Source of the DNA: Bacillota bacterium
GTDB lineage: Bacteria; Bacillota; Clostridia; Lachnospirales; Lachnospiraceae
Assembly: GCA_023435895.1 (NCBI GenBank)
Contig: JAEZLH010000027.1
Span: forward strand, 186,001-250,000
DNA length: 64,000 nucleotides
Reading direction: 5' to 3'
Shown here piece by piece: positions 52,901 through 60,531 of this stretch. A program made the translations under genes and the position numbers. How positions within the stretch are numbered: position 1 is the stretch's first letter; every line of letters begins with the position of its first letter. Under the pieces are notes generated by a model. It was not told the origin of the DNA. It was given only the letters and a program-made list of their open reading frames with translations, and ran no database searches.

Positions 52901-53508
52901 TCAAAGAACTGAACCTTATTATTAAAGGTGATGTTCAGGGCTCCGTGGAAGCGATGAAGCAGAGCTTGATAAAATTAAGTAATGATGAAGTTGCAGTACG
53001 TATCATTCATAGCGGTGTAGGTGCAATTAATGAATCTGACGTAATCCTTGCAAGTGCTTCCAATGCAATCATAATCGGCTTTAATGTTAGACCTGATAAT
53101 GCAGCAAAAGAGACAGCGGATCGTGAAAATGTTGATGTGAAGCTCTACCGTGTTATCTACGATGCGATTAATGATGTTGAATCCGCTATGAAGGGTATGC
53201 TCGATCCGATTTTTGAAGAGAAAATTACCGGTCATGCAGAGATTCGTATGACATTTAAGGCATCAGGCATTGGAACAATTGCAGGTTCTTATGTACTGGA
53301 TGGTAAGATTGTAAGAGGCAGCAAGGCGAGAATTTTCCGCGATAATGATAAGATATTTGAAGGAACTTTAGCATCCTTAAAGAGATTCCAGGATGATGTA
53401 AAGGAAGTTGCTACCGGATATGAATGCGGTCTCGTATTTGAGAAATTCAATGACGTAAAAGAAGGCGATAGAGTAGAGCTCTTTGCTATGGTAGAAGTAC
53501 CTAGATAA
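49897..53508 (+). CDS. infB: Translation initiation factor IF-2 with a long repeat-rich N-terminal region
   Basis: 1203 residues, far longer than the usual 700-950. ATG 49897 follows ACGGAGGTAG. Order: a short folded N-terminus (FELKNEINEITRGAIESKDILDFVEK), a disordered region up to about 615 with a QGYQGNRPQG-type repeat at about 259-468, the second IF2_N domain (about 622-675, IKELADKMKKPSAALIKKLFLSG), then the GTPase core: G1 GHVDHGKTS (about 713), G3 DTPGHE (about 759), G4 NKID (about 812), SAH (about 848), followed by domains II-IV to the end. Catalyses fMet-tRNA loading and subunit joining. Confidence 0.96.
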   Translation: MAKKKIFELKNEINEITRGAIESKDILDFVEKSFGVKKTHSSALEENEVQFIKNHFVKTGKEQKPAVQNNSAPSAKPAKPVHAQEVKPASETASRPASQAPQKQASENTQKPVAEASHNTASVHSVKPSVQSTSRTGDTNHDAERSSNQNSVHGIDHSNRQVQQNRQNVQRPYEQGAPGQRPSGGQGLMRQEQQGYQGQQNGSAAEGSGNQSSNSTARNTGEHSQENTTIQKPVDSSLQGQRPQSGYRDNSHGDGNQGQGYQGNRPQGQGYQGNRPQGQGYQGNRPQGQGYQGNRPQGQGYQGNRPQGGYNRPAGDGTQSGEGYQGNRPQGQGYQGNRPQGQGYQSNRPQGGYNRPAGDGTQSGEGYQGNRPQGEGYQGNRPQGQGYQGNRPQGQGYQGNRPQGGYNRPAGDGTQSGEGYQGNRPQGQGYQGNRPQGQGYQGNRPQGQGYQGNRPQGQGYQGNRPAGEGRPSYGDGNRSGQGGYQGNRSNSSRPGGASQGRGGYGSQGGYSRQNGFSPRGFEDAGKDDDDKPNFNRSSAGRKTGKPGERKTFDQQILDQKVAEKNDNSNKRNRDRLNKEKSYKEKNLVGRDKDQDDLKLKTAPRKGQFIQPKPIQVVEEEIKVITIPEILTIKELADKMKKPSAALIKKLFLSGKIVTLNQEITFEEAEEIALDYEIIAEKEVKVNVVEELLKEEEEDPTTMVKRPPVVCVMGHVDHGKTSLLDAIRETNVTSREAGGITQHIGAYIVEVNGEKITFLDTPGHEAFTSMRKRGAKSTDIAILVVAADDGVMPQTIEAINHAKAAGVQIIVAINKIDKPSANIERVKQELTEYELIAEDWGGDTIFVPVSAHTREGIEQLLEMILLTAEIGELKANPDRNARGIVIEAQLDKGRGPVATILVQKGTLHVGDNVAVGSSFGKVRAMMDDKGRRVKEATPSTPVEILGLNEVPDAGETFLATNNEKEARNIAEAYIEQSKEKLIADTKAKLSLDGLFSQIKAGNIKELNLIIKGDVQGSVEAMKQSLIKLSNDEVAVRIIHSGVGAINESDVILASASNAIIIGFNVRPDNAAKETADRENVDVKLYRVIYDAINDVESAMKGMLDPIFEEKITGHAEIRMTFKASGIGTIAGSYVLDGKIVRGSKARIFRDNDKIFEGTLASLKRFQDDVKEVATGYECGLVFEKFNDVKEGDRVELFAMVEVPR
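50671..51300 (+). repeat. In-frame 30-nt repeat inside infB
   Basis: Seventeen copies of a decapeptide unit QGYQGNRPQG (30 nt) in blocks of 5, 3, 4 and 5, the blocks separated by three copies of GGYNRPAGDGTQSGE. Codons for the same residue vary (CAA/CAG, GGT/GGC/GGA), so the protein sequence is more conserved than the DNA. Long frames on both strands in this stretch are shadows of the repeat. Confidence 0.95.
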
Positions 53509-53533
53509 TAGATATTTCAAGATACAAAATGTA

Positions 53534-53564
53534 AGTGTGAAAATTGCTGTGCAATTTTCACACT
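53534..53564 (+). other. Perfect hairpin between infB and rbfA
   Basis: AGTGTGAAAATTGC pairs perfectly with its complement (14 bp, TGT loop) and has no T-run, so it is not a typical terminator. It lies 26 nt after the infB stop; an mRNA processing or stability element is inferred. Confidence 0.6.
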
Positions 53565-53618
53565 GCTGATTTGTGTAAAGAACTCTTAATCAGATGCTTT
53601 AACAGAATGGAGATTTAA

Positions 53619-54059
53619 ATGAGAAAGAACAGTATTAAGAACACAAGAGTAAACGGCGAGGTGCAAAAGGTACTGAGCACGTTAATCAGCAGGGAGATAA
53701 AAGATCCAAGAATCAATCCGATGACATCTGTTATTGCGGTTGAAGTAGCACCGGATTTAAAGACAGCAAAGGTATATATTAGCGTCCTCGGAGATCAGGA
53801 ATCAAAGGATTCCACATTGCGCGGGTTAAAAAGTGCTTCCTCCTTTATGAGGGGGCAATTAGCAAAAACCTTGAACTTAAGAAATACCCCCGAACTTACT
53901 TTTGTGATTGACAGCTCCATTGAGTATGGCGTGCATATGTCCAAACTAATCGATGAAGTGAATAAAAACCAGTCAGATGCCAATCAAGCCGAGGAAGAAT
54001 TTGAAGAAGATGAGCTTGATGAGGAAGAGGATGACCAAACGGAAGAAGAGGATGAATAG
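53619..54059 (+). CDS. rbfA: Ribosome-binding factor A
   Basis: 146 residues. The KH-like core is clear: TRVNGEVQKVLSTLISREIKDPRINPMTSVIAVEVAPDLKTAKVYISVLGD and LNLRNTPELTFVIDSSIEYGVHMSKLIDEV. It then ends in about 27 mostly acidic residues (EEEFEEDELDEEEDDQ...), longer than in most relatives. RbfA acts late in 30S maturation. Its stop is 3 nt before the next start. Confidence 0.94.
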   Translation: MRKNSIKNTRVNGEVQKVLSTLISREIKDPRINPMTSVIAVEVAPDLKTAKVYISVLGDQESKDSTLRGLKSASSFMRGQLAKTLNLRNTPELTFVIDSSIEYGVHMSKLIDEVNKNQSDANQAEEEFEEDELDEEEDDQTEEEDE

Positions 54060-54062
54060 CTT

Positions 54063-55034
54063 ATGGATAAGATTAATGCAGAGATAATCGGTGCAAAGAA
54101 AATAGCAATCGCAGGACATATCAGACCTGACGGTGACTGCATTGGTTCCTGTACGGCTCTTTATTTATACCTTAGCCGGAATAAAGAATTATTTCAGTTG
54201 GATCAAATTGATGTTTATTTAGAGCATTTCGGTAAAGAATTTGATCTGTTATCCGGAATAAATGAGATCAAACATTCCTATGAAAGCGAAGAAGAATATG
54301 ATGTATTCATTTCTTTGGACTGCGGAAGTTTAGACCGTTTGGGTAATGCATTAAAATATTATAATACAGCAAAAAAAACCATCAATATCGATCATCATAT
54401 CAGTAACATGAAATTTGCAATGGTAAATCACGTGGTGGCAGATGCGTCTTCCACCTGTGAGGTACTATTTACCCTTTTTGATGAAGAACTGATCACAAAG
54501 GAAATTGCGAGTTCACTTTATGTGGGGTTAATCCATGATACCGGTGTATTCAAGCATTCCAACACCTCAGAAAAGTCCTTGCAAATAGCAGGAAAGTTAA
54601 TTGGAAAGGGAATTCCATTTTCCCAGTTGATTGACGAATCCTTCTATGCAAAGACCTATATGCAGAATCAGATTCTTGGACGTTGTCTGATGGAAAGTAT
54701 TTTAATGTTGCATGGAAAGGTTGTTGTTTCCTCTATAGGACGTAAAATGATTGACTTTTATGGTGCTTCCTCCTCGGATTTGGACGGAATTATCGATCAG
54801 CTGCGTGTCACGAAGGGAACAGAAGTTGCAATCTTTATTTATGAAACTGATTTTCATGAGTTTAAGGTCAGCATGAGATCCAATGGTGAAGTAAATGTAA
54901 GTAAAATCGCAGTTTACTTTGGCGGTGGTGGACATATTAAAGCAGCCGGTTGTACCATGACAGGAACGGTGCATGATGTAATCAATAACATAACCCCTCA
55001 TATTGAAGCACAGTTCAAGGCACTTGGGATATAA
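54063..55034 (+). CDS. nrnA: DHH/DHHA1 phosphoesterase (NrnA type)
   Basis: 323 residues. DHH domain motifs: GHIRPDGDCIGSCTAL (metal-binding Asps), SLDCGSLDRL, NIDHHISN (DHH motif) and ASSTCEVLF; DHHA1 domain with VSMRSNGEVNVSKIAVYFGGGGHIKAAGC. These enzymes degrade nanoRNAs and pAp or c-di-nucleotide products (NrnA/Orn role), always next to rbfA in Firmicutes. It is followed by truB. Confidence 0.93.
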   Translation: MDKINAEIIGAKKIAIAGHIRPDGDCIGSCTALYLYLSRNKELFQLDQIDVYLEHFGKEFDLLSGINEIKHSYESEEEYDVFISLDCGSLDRLGNALKYYNTAKKTINIDHHISNMKFAMVNHVVADASSTCEVLFTLFDEELITKEIASSLYVGLIHDTGVFKHSNTSEKSLQIAGKLIGKGIPFSQLIDESFYAKTYMQNQILGRCLMESILMLHGKVVVSSIGRKMIDFYGASSSDLDGIIDQLRVTKGTEVAIFIYETDFHEFKVSMRSNGEVNVSKIAVYFGGGGHIKAAGCTMTGTVHDVINNITPHIEAQFKALGI

Positions 55035-55065
55035 AGAATCATCATCCGATAGGAGCATAAGTGAT

Positions 55066-55971
55066 TTGGTTAACGGAATTATAAATGTATATAAAGAAAA
55101 AGGATTTACCTCTCATGATGTAGTTGCAAAAATGAGAGGTATCTTAAAAATGAAGAAAATCGGTCATACAGGAACCCTTGATCCCGATGCGGTAGGGGTT
55201 CTTCCGGTATGTATCGGTAAAGGAACCAAATTGGTGGATCTGATTACCGATAAGGATAAAACCTATGAAGCAGTATTAAAATTAGGGCTCACTACCGATA
55301 CGCAGGATATTAGTGGAACGATATTAACAACATCATCTGTTGAGGTGGAGTTTGAGCGAATCAGAGAAGTAATCCTAAGCTATATTGGTGAATATGACCA
55401 GCTTCCGCCCATGTATTCGGCAATTAAGGTGAATGGAAAGAAGTTATATGAGCTTGCCAGACAAGGCAAAGAGATAGAAAGAGAACGCAGGCGTGTTGGG
55501 ATTCACAACATTCGAATATTTGACTATAACGAAAGTGAGCATGAGGTAAGAATGGAAGTTGACTGTTCGAAAGGAACCTACATTAGAACCTTATTACACG
55601 ATATCGGAACTGATCTTGGCTGTGGCGGGATAATGAAGAGCCTTTGCCGTACCGCGGTTGGAAGCTTTAAACTAGAGAATGCACTGAAACTATCTTCAAT
55701 TGAAGAGCTTGTCAGTGAAGGTAGAATTGATGAGTATGTAGTAGCAGTGGACGATTTCTTTCAAAATGATACAAAAGTAATTGTAAATCATGAATTTGAC
55801 AGATTAATCTATAATGGTAATGCGTTTTCTCTCGAGAACACTCTAATGAAGGAAGAGGAAATCCTTTCAGAGAGAGTGAGAGTTTATGATGAAAGCAATA
55901 ACTTTATAGGAATTTATAGCTATCAACAGGATAATAAGCTTTTTAAGCCGGTTAAAATGTTCTTAACATAA
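55066..55971 (+). CDS. truB: tRNA pseudouridine 55 synthase TruB
   Basis: About 301 residues from TTG 55066 (10 nt after AGGAG); the frame is open further back to 55003, inside nrnA, but the family starts at NGIINVYKEKGFTSHDVVAKMR. The catalytic aspartate is in GHTGTLDPDAVGVLPVCIG; also DVSGTI-like DISGTIL and VDCSKGTYIRTLLHDIG. It modifies U55 in the T-loop of tRNAs. Confidence 0.93.
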   Translation: MVNGIINVYKEKGFTSHDVVAKMRGILKMKKIGHTGTLDPDAVGVLPVCIGKGTKLVDLITDKDKTYEAVLKLGLTTDTQDISGTILTTSSVEVEFERIREVILSYIGEYDQLPPMYSAIKVNGKKLYELARQGKEIERERRRVGIHNIRIFDYNESEHEVRMEVDCSKGTYIRTLLHDIGTDLGCGGIMKSLCRTAVGSFKLENALKLSSIEELVSEGRIDEYVVAVDDFFQNDTKVIVNHEFDRLIYNGNAFSLENTLMKEEEILSERVRVYDESNNFIGIYSYQQDNKLFKPVKMFLT

Positions 55972-56002
55972 GGCGACCGACTACGAAAGGCTGGAGAATA
56001 CT

Positions 56003-56917
56003 ATGGAATATATTACAGGAACAAATTTTCAATTTAAAAATAGTGCAGTGACATTGGGAAAGTTCGACGGTCTTCATATGGGACATCAGCAGTTGATGGA
56101 GCTTGTTCTTTCTTATAAGGAGCAGGGTTTAAAATCAGTTATGTTTACCTTTTCCCTTCATCCTTCCAATCTCCTGTCTGAGCGTGAGTTTGAACTCATC
56201 TATACAGAGGAAGAGAAAATCAAGAAACTGAAAAGAGCCGGAATGGATGTACTGATTTCCTATCCATTTACAGCCTCTACCAGAATGATGGAGCCGGAGG
56301 CTTTTATACGTGATATCTTAGTGAAGCAGCTGGATGCGAAGGTTATCGTAGTTGGCAATGACTTCCGTTTTGGTATGAACCGAAAAGGAGATGTGGCACT
56401 TCTTAAGCAATTTGAAGAGGTGTACGGCTATAAAGTAATTGCCTGTGAGAAAACCTGTTGGAAGAAGGAGATTATTAGCAGCTCTGCCATACGTCAGGCG
56501 TTAAGGGATGGAAATATGGAGAAGGCAAATGCCATGCTTGGTCAACCCTATTCCATTCGAGGGGAGGTAGTGCATGGTAGAAAACTTGGCCGAACCATTG
56601 GGATGCCTACAACAAACTTAATCCCGCCTTCCGGTAAGCTATTACCACCTTGTGGAGTATATTCATCAAAGAGCAGAATTAACGGAATTTATTACCCGGG
56701 AGTCACCAATATTGGCTATAAGCCTACGGTTGGTGAAGAAGAATTACTGGGCGTGGAAACCTATATCTTTGATTATAATGAGGATCTGTACGGTAAAACC
56801 ATCGAAGTTGAATTATATACCTTCCTTAGACCGGAGCTGAAATTTGGATCAATTGAAGAATTAGTACAGAAGATGCAAGAAGACATAAAAGTAGCAAGGA
56901 ATGAATTTAACGTATAA
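56003..56917 (+). CDS. ribF: Bifunctional riboflavin kinase / FAD synthetase
   Basis: 304 residues. The N-terminal adenylyltransferase domain has VTLGKFDGLHMGHQQLM and a late SSSAIRQALRDGNMEKANAMLG; the C-terminal kinase domain has GRTIGMPTTNLIPPSGKLLPPCGVY and GVETYIFDYNEDLYGKTIEVELYTFLRPE. Produces FMN and FAD from riboflavin. Start follows AAAGGCTGGAG. Standard position after truB. Confidence 0.95.
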   Translation: MEYITGTNFQFKNSAVTLGKFDGLHMGHQQLMELVLSYKEQGLKSVMFTFSLHPSNLLSEREFELIYTEEEKIKKLKRAGMDVLISYPFTASTRMMEPEAFIRDILVKQLDAKVIVVGNDFRFGMNRKGDVALLKQFEEVYGYKVIACEKTCWKKEIISSSAIRQALRDGNMEKANAMLGQPYSIRGEVVHGRKLGRTIGMPTTNLIPPSGKLLPPCGVYSSKSRINGIYYPGVTNIGYKPTVGEEELLGVETYIFDYNEDLYGKTIEVELYTFLRPELKFGSIEELVQKMQEDIKVARNEFNV

Positions 56918-57045
56918 TTTAGTATCAAAGGTTTCTGGGAGATATTTGATTGTATAATAGTAAGCTTTCTCACCACATTTTAGTAGTGAAATCCTACCAC
57001 CCGAATAAAATATAATAGAATTTTATAAATGAGTGGAGGATTGGC

Positions 57046-57861
57046 ATGATCTTCTTAGAAAAGCGTAATTTGGGGATTCCGATAACCTTGCTATTATTTT
57101 TATCCTATTTGATTGGATATTCGTTTTCAAACAATGTGTACGGCTTTATTCCCGCAATTATATTTGGCGTAATCATTTTTCTGTTTGATTTTGATGAGAG
57201 GGTGACAATTGCAGTAAAGCAATCATTTTTTATTGGTTTCCTTATACTTATGATTCATTTAGCGCTGAATATAATTGGGCAGTTGAATGAATTATCGAAC
57301 TTTTGGAGCACTTTAAATTCGGTTGCGCTATCAAAAATATATCAGGTAGGAAATTCGGTTGTAGAAATTCTTACCACTCTGATTTATATAATATTTATTG
57401 TTTTGGCTATCTTAAATAGGGATATTCGTATTAAATCCATCCTTTTATTACTTACCAATGAACAGGGAGAAATTGCGGCTCCAATTAACAAAGTGCTGAA
57501 TACAAATACTTCGAGAGAACAGATACCCAATCAGCAAAAAGTTGATAATCAGGAATCTAATAAACAGGAAGGATCGAAATGGCGGGGTCAGGGAAAACAT
57601 CAGTATTCAAAAACAAATAAGCTTTTTCCGCCAAATCAGCAGCAATATCCTCCTATGCCCCATGTAGAGCCACCTGCAAAATCAGATCCAGGAAAACTTA
57701 TGGAAGAAAAATTGATTGCCGAGATGGATAATGAGCAAATCGAAGAGACGCAAAGTGTGGATACTGTGTCAGATGTAAAACAGTCAGATGAAGTACAACC
57801 GGATGAAGCACAGTATGAAGAAACGCCTTCAGAGGAGGCACCGACTGAGGAGGACTCTTAA
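57046..57861 (+). CDS. Membrane protein of unknown function with acidic tail
   Basis: 271 residues. Four hydrophobic helices in the first 130 residues (about 10-28, 32-48, 60-82, 102-125), a layout like small Tic20/DUF4870-type membrane proteins. The cytoplasmic half is hydrophilic, Gln/Pro-rich then very acidic, ending in repeated SDEVQPDEAQYEETPSEEAP. No enzyme motif. Starts after GAGTGGAGG at 8 nt. It lies between ribF and rpsO, an insertion relative to the usual order. Confidence 0.7.
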   Translation: MIFLEKRNLGIPITLLLFLSYLIGYSFSNNVYGFIPAIIFGVIIFLFDFDERVTIAVKQSFFIGFLILMIHLALNIIGQLNELSNFWSTLNSVALSKIYQVGNSVVEILTTLIYIIFIVLAILNRDIRIKSILLLLTNEQGEIAAPINKVLNTNTSREQIPNQQKVDNQESNKQEGSKWRGQGKHQYSKTNKLFPPNQQQYPPMPHVEPPAKSDPGKLMEEKLIAEMDNEQIEETQSVDTVSDVKQSDEVQPDEAQYEETPSEEAPTEEDS

Positions 57862-58118
57862 GAAGCAAAATTCGATGAAAATTAGTTAGCTGATAGATGA
57901 ATTTAAAAGACAAAGCCGAACATGTATGGTTATAAAAGCCGCAATCTTGAGTCGGCACTTACTTAAAATTACGCTTATACTGATATTTCTTATAATAATT
58001 GTTTACAATAGATATATAATATGATACGATACCAAAGTAATCAAACCCATTACTCAGAATTTGGACACTCCGACCTTTTTCTTAGTAGTAGGCGTTTATA
58101 TTGAAAGGAGAATTTACT
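57862..58118 (+). promoter_or_regulatory. 257-nt rpsO leader and promoter region
   Basis: Contains possible promoter boxes TTTACA and TACGAT 17 nt apart near 58005-58033 and, at 57904-57917, a 14-nt string TAAAAGACAAAGCC that recurs at 60205-60218 in repeat copy B. S15 often represses its own mRNA, but I cannot identify its binding structure here. Confidence 0.35.
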
Positions 58119-58385
58119 ATGATCAGTAAAGAAAAGAAACAGGACATCATCAAAAATTTCGGTAGAACACCTGAGGATACAGGTTCACCGGAAGTTCAGA
58201 TTGCTCTTTTATCAGAGAGAATCAACGAGCTTACAGAGCATTTGAAAATCAATAAGAAGGATCATCATTCCAGAAGAGGTCTTCTTAAGATGGTTGGACA
58301 AAGAAGAGGTTTACTTGAATACTTAAAGAAAACTAACATCGAGGGTTATCGTACACTCATTGAACGTTTAGGTTTAAGAAAATAG
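58119..58385 (+). CDS. rpsO: 30S ribosomal protein S15
   Basis: 88 residues, the full S15: KKQDIIKNFGRTPEDTGSPEVQIALLSERINELTEHLKINKKDHHSRRGLLKMVGQRRGLLEYLKK. AAGGAG is about 10 nt from ATG 58119; an in-frame start at 58101 precedes it without a site. S15 binds 16S rRNA helices 20-22 early in 30S assembly. pnp is usually next, but here a MATE gene intervenes. Confidence 0.97.
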   Translation: MISKEKKQDIIKNFGRTPEDTGSPEVQIALLSERINELTEHLKINKKDHHSRRGLLKMVGQRRGLLEYLKKTNIEGYRTLIERLGLRK

Positions 58386-58433
58386 TAAAAATCTAACTTA
58401 ACAGGTGAATGTATAGTATAGTTCCTGTATAAT

Positions 58434-58480
58434 AAGCTGTCCCATTCAAGCCATTGTGCTGAAGATGGGACAGCTTTTCT
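58434..58480 (+). terminator. Terminator after rpsO
   Basis: AAGCTGTCCCAT pairs with ATGGGACAGCTT (12 bp) followed by TTCTAT; moderate T-run. Confidence 0.8.
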
Positions 58481-58536
58481 ATATAGAGAATACATTTAAA
58501 AGTATTCTGAAAAATAACATATGGTTTGGTGAATGA

Positions 58537-59946
58537 ATGAATAGTATAATTGAGATCTTTCGAGATCGCAGCTTTATAAAGAAAACGATAATAATTGCAA
58601 TTCCCGTAACAGCTCAGAACCTTCTCAGCAATATGTTGAATTTGGTGGATTCCCTGCTAATCATTCGACTCGGACAGGATTCCGTAACTGCGGTAAGTTT
58701 GGCAAATAAATATTTTTTTATCTTTTCTCTGTTGATGTTTGGAATCAGTAGCGGTTCCAGCATCCTTGCCTCCCAATATTACGGGAAAAGAGATATGTTG
58801 AGCATTAAACGAGTTCTTCGACTCTCCATGACAGTTGGTGTGGCCGGAGGATTGTTATTTATGATACCCGCCTTACTTCAACCGAATTTTATCATGAGTG
58901 TTATTACGAACCATAGTGATATGATTCAGATCGGTTCCATTTACTTAGGAGTTATTGCAATCAGCTATCCGATTACGGCGATTACGGTATCCTATTCCTC
59001 AATTTTGAGAAGTATGAATTATGTAAGAGTACCAATGTTAATTACATTTGTAGCAATCAATGTGAATATATTTTTGAATTTCGGTTTAATTTTTGGATTG
59101 TTTGGTTTGCCAAAGCTAGGAGTTGCCGGTTCTGCATTAGCTACAGTTATTGCAAGAATTTTGGAGTGCGGTCTGCTGCTTCTGATTACTAGAATGAAGA
59201 AGCCAGGTGATGATGGAGTAGGAGATTTTACTCATGCAAAATACGAAAGAACCCAGGAAAATGATGAACCTTTTATGAACAAAATATTTGTGAAGAAATA
59301 TTTGAATACAGCTGCTCCCGTTATTGCTAATGAATTCATGTGGGGACTGGGGGTTACCATGTATGCGTTGGTTTATGGTAGAATGGAGACAAATGCTACT
59401 GCAGCAATTACCATAACCAATATCATTGAATCCTTGGTGGTGGTCGCATTTTTTGGTCTATGTAATTCTTCGGCAGTAATCCTTGGTAACGAACTGGGAG
59501 CTAACGAACTGAAGAAGGCGGAGAAGCATGCAAGGTATTATATGATATTACAGCTAATGATTTCAGTCGTTGTTGCCATCATAACCTTGTTGTTAAAGGA
59601 TGTAATTGTATCCATGTTCCCTGCTAATGAGCAGACAGCCCAATACATTAAAGATTGTTTGGTGGTACTTGCAATTTCAATTCCAATCAGAGCTTTAAAT
59701 ACCCAGATTATTGTATCCATTCTTCGTAGCGGAGGAGATACAGTGGCAGCATTGCTCCTTGATATCACAGGAGTATGGTGTATAGGAATACCGATGGCTT
59801 ATCTGGGCGGTCTGGTGTTTCATTTTCCCATATATATTGTATATGCAATGGTATTAACGGAAGAACTGTATAAGATGATTGTGGGTTATGTCAGGTACAA
59901 GCAAAAAAAATGGGTGAGAAATATTGTAGTACATGATGTAATTTAA
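58537..59946 (+). CDS. MATE family multidrug/Na+ antiporter
   Basis: 469 residues with about 12 helices in two halves (DinF/NorM-type MatE pattern). IAIPVTAQNLLSNMLNLVDSLLIIRLGQDSVTAVSLANKYFFI begins the first half and YLNTAAPVIANEFMWGLGVTMYALVYGRM the second, the two related as expected. A loop of about 25 charged residues joins them. Exports cationic drugs or metabolites driven by Na+ or H+. The ribosome site is poor (GGTGAA). It separates rpsO from pnp and could have been acquired independently. Confidence 0.9.
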   Translation: MNSIIEIFRDRSFIKKTIIIAIPVTAQNLLSNMLNLVDSLLIIRLGQDSVTAVSLANKYFFIFSLLMFGISSGSSILASQYYGKRDMLSIKRVLRLSMTVGVAGGLLFMIPALLQPNFIMSVITNHSDMIQIGSIYLGVIAISYPITAITVSYSSILRSMNYVRVPMLITFVAINVNIFLNFGLIFGLFGLPKLGVAGSALATVIARILECGLLLLITRMKKPGDDGVGDFTHAKYERTQENDEPFMNKIFVKKYLNTAAPVIANEFMWGLGVTMYALVYGRMETNATAAITITNIIESLVVVAFFGLCNSSAVILGNELGANELKKAEKHARYYMILQLMISVVVAIITLLLKDVIVSMFPANEQTAQYIKDCLVVLAISIPIRALNTQIIVSILRSGGDTVAALLLDITGVWCIGIPMAYLGGLVFHFPIYIVYAMVLTEELYKMIVGYVRYKQKKWVRNIVVHDVI

Positions 59947-59980
59947 ATAGGATCGAAAATGTTGATTTGTTTGTGTTTTG

Positions 59981-60017
59981 GGAAGTGCTGATTTTCACTT
60001 AGCACTTCCTCTATTTT
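59981..60017 (+). terminator. Terminator after the MATE gene
   Basis: GGAAGTGCT pairs with AGCACTTCC (9 bp, 11-nt loop), then TCTATTTT. Confidence 0.7.
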
Positions 60018-60095
60018 GATATCAAGACTTTCAAGGAAACATCATTCTATGTTTAAATTTCTTATAAATGAAGATAATGACTTATGGAGATGATT

Positions 60096-60308
60096 GAAGG
60101 TTACGTTTCGTTCCCAGTCAAAGTTGAGGATTTGATTACGACAAATGTTTTCATAATCGGAGCTGCTTTCGCTTAGTTGCCTTATGTAGAGGTACATAAG
60201 GCTCTAAAAGACAAAGCCTAAATACCGACGAGTGCACATTCTTCTCCTCGGAATTCATTTATCGAAATCATTATGCCAAGTTCTGAATTAGGAGTAACAG
60301 TAACATGA
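60096..60308 (+). repeat. Dispersed intergenic repeat, copy B (longest form)
   Basis: The 3' 63 nt match copy A (28239-28308), and the end also matches copy C. The 5' part has a perfect hairpin GCCTTATGTA-GAGG-TACATAAGGC (60179-60202) and the 14-nt string shared with 57904-57917. It ends 36 nt before the -35 region of the pnp promoter. The 585-nt gap it lies in has no gene that I can support. The 5' limit is uncertain. Confidence 0.65.
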
Positions 60309-60343
60309 AATACAACGGATACAAAGGTATATGAAAATAAAGG

Positions 60344-60372
60344 TAGCATAATGGTAACAATAATGGTATAAT
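60344..60372 (+). promoter_or_regulatory. Extended -10 promoter of pnp
   Basis: TGGTATAAT is an extended -10 (TGn) element; the -35 region (TAGCAT, 17 nt upstream) is poor, as such promoters allow. About 150 nt leader follows to pnp. Confidence 0.65.
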
Positions 60373-60409
60373 AATGAAGTTAGAGTTGCGAGAGGACATC
60401 CCGAGACTT

Positions 60410-60510
60410 CTGAAAAGGTTATCGAATTAAGCTTTAATCGGTGAGTTTTTCAGTTGTTTCGGTGCCTCCGACTCTGGATTAACGCAGGTATAACTATAAA
60501 TATTCCTGCG
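60410..60510 (+). promoter_or_regulatory. Structured leader of the pnp mRNA
   Basis: Three stems in a row: CTGAAAA with TTTTCAG (60410-60453, inner ATTAA/TTAAT pairing), TCGG with CCGA (60459-60471), and CGCAGG with CCTGCG (60483-60510) ending 10 nt before the GGAG site. A stem in the pnp leader is the known target of RNase III and PNPase autoregulation in E. coli; a similar role is inferred. Confidence 0.5.
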
Positions 60511-60531
60511 AACAAGTAAAGGAGACTGAAT

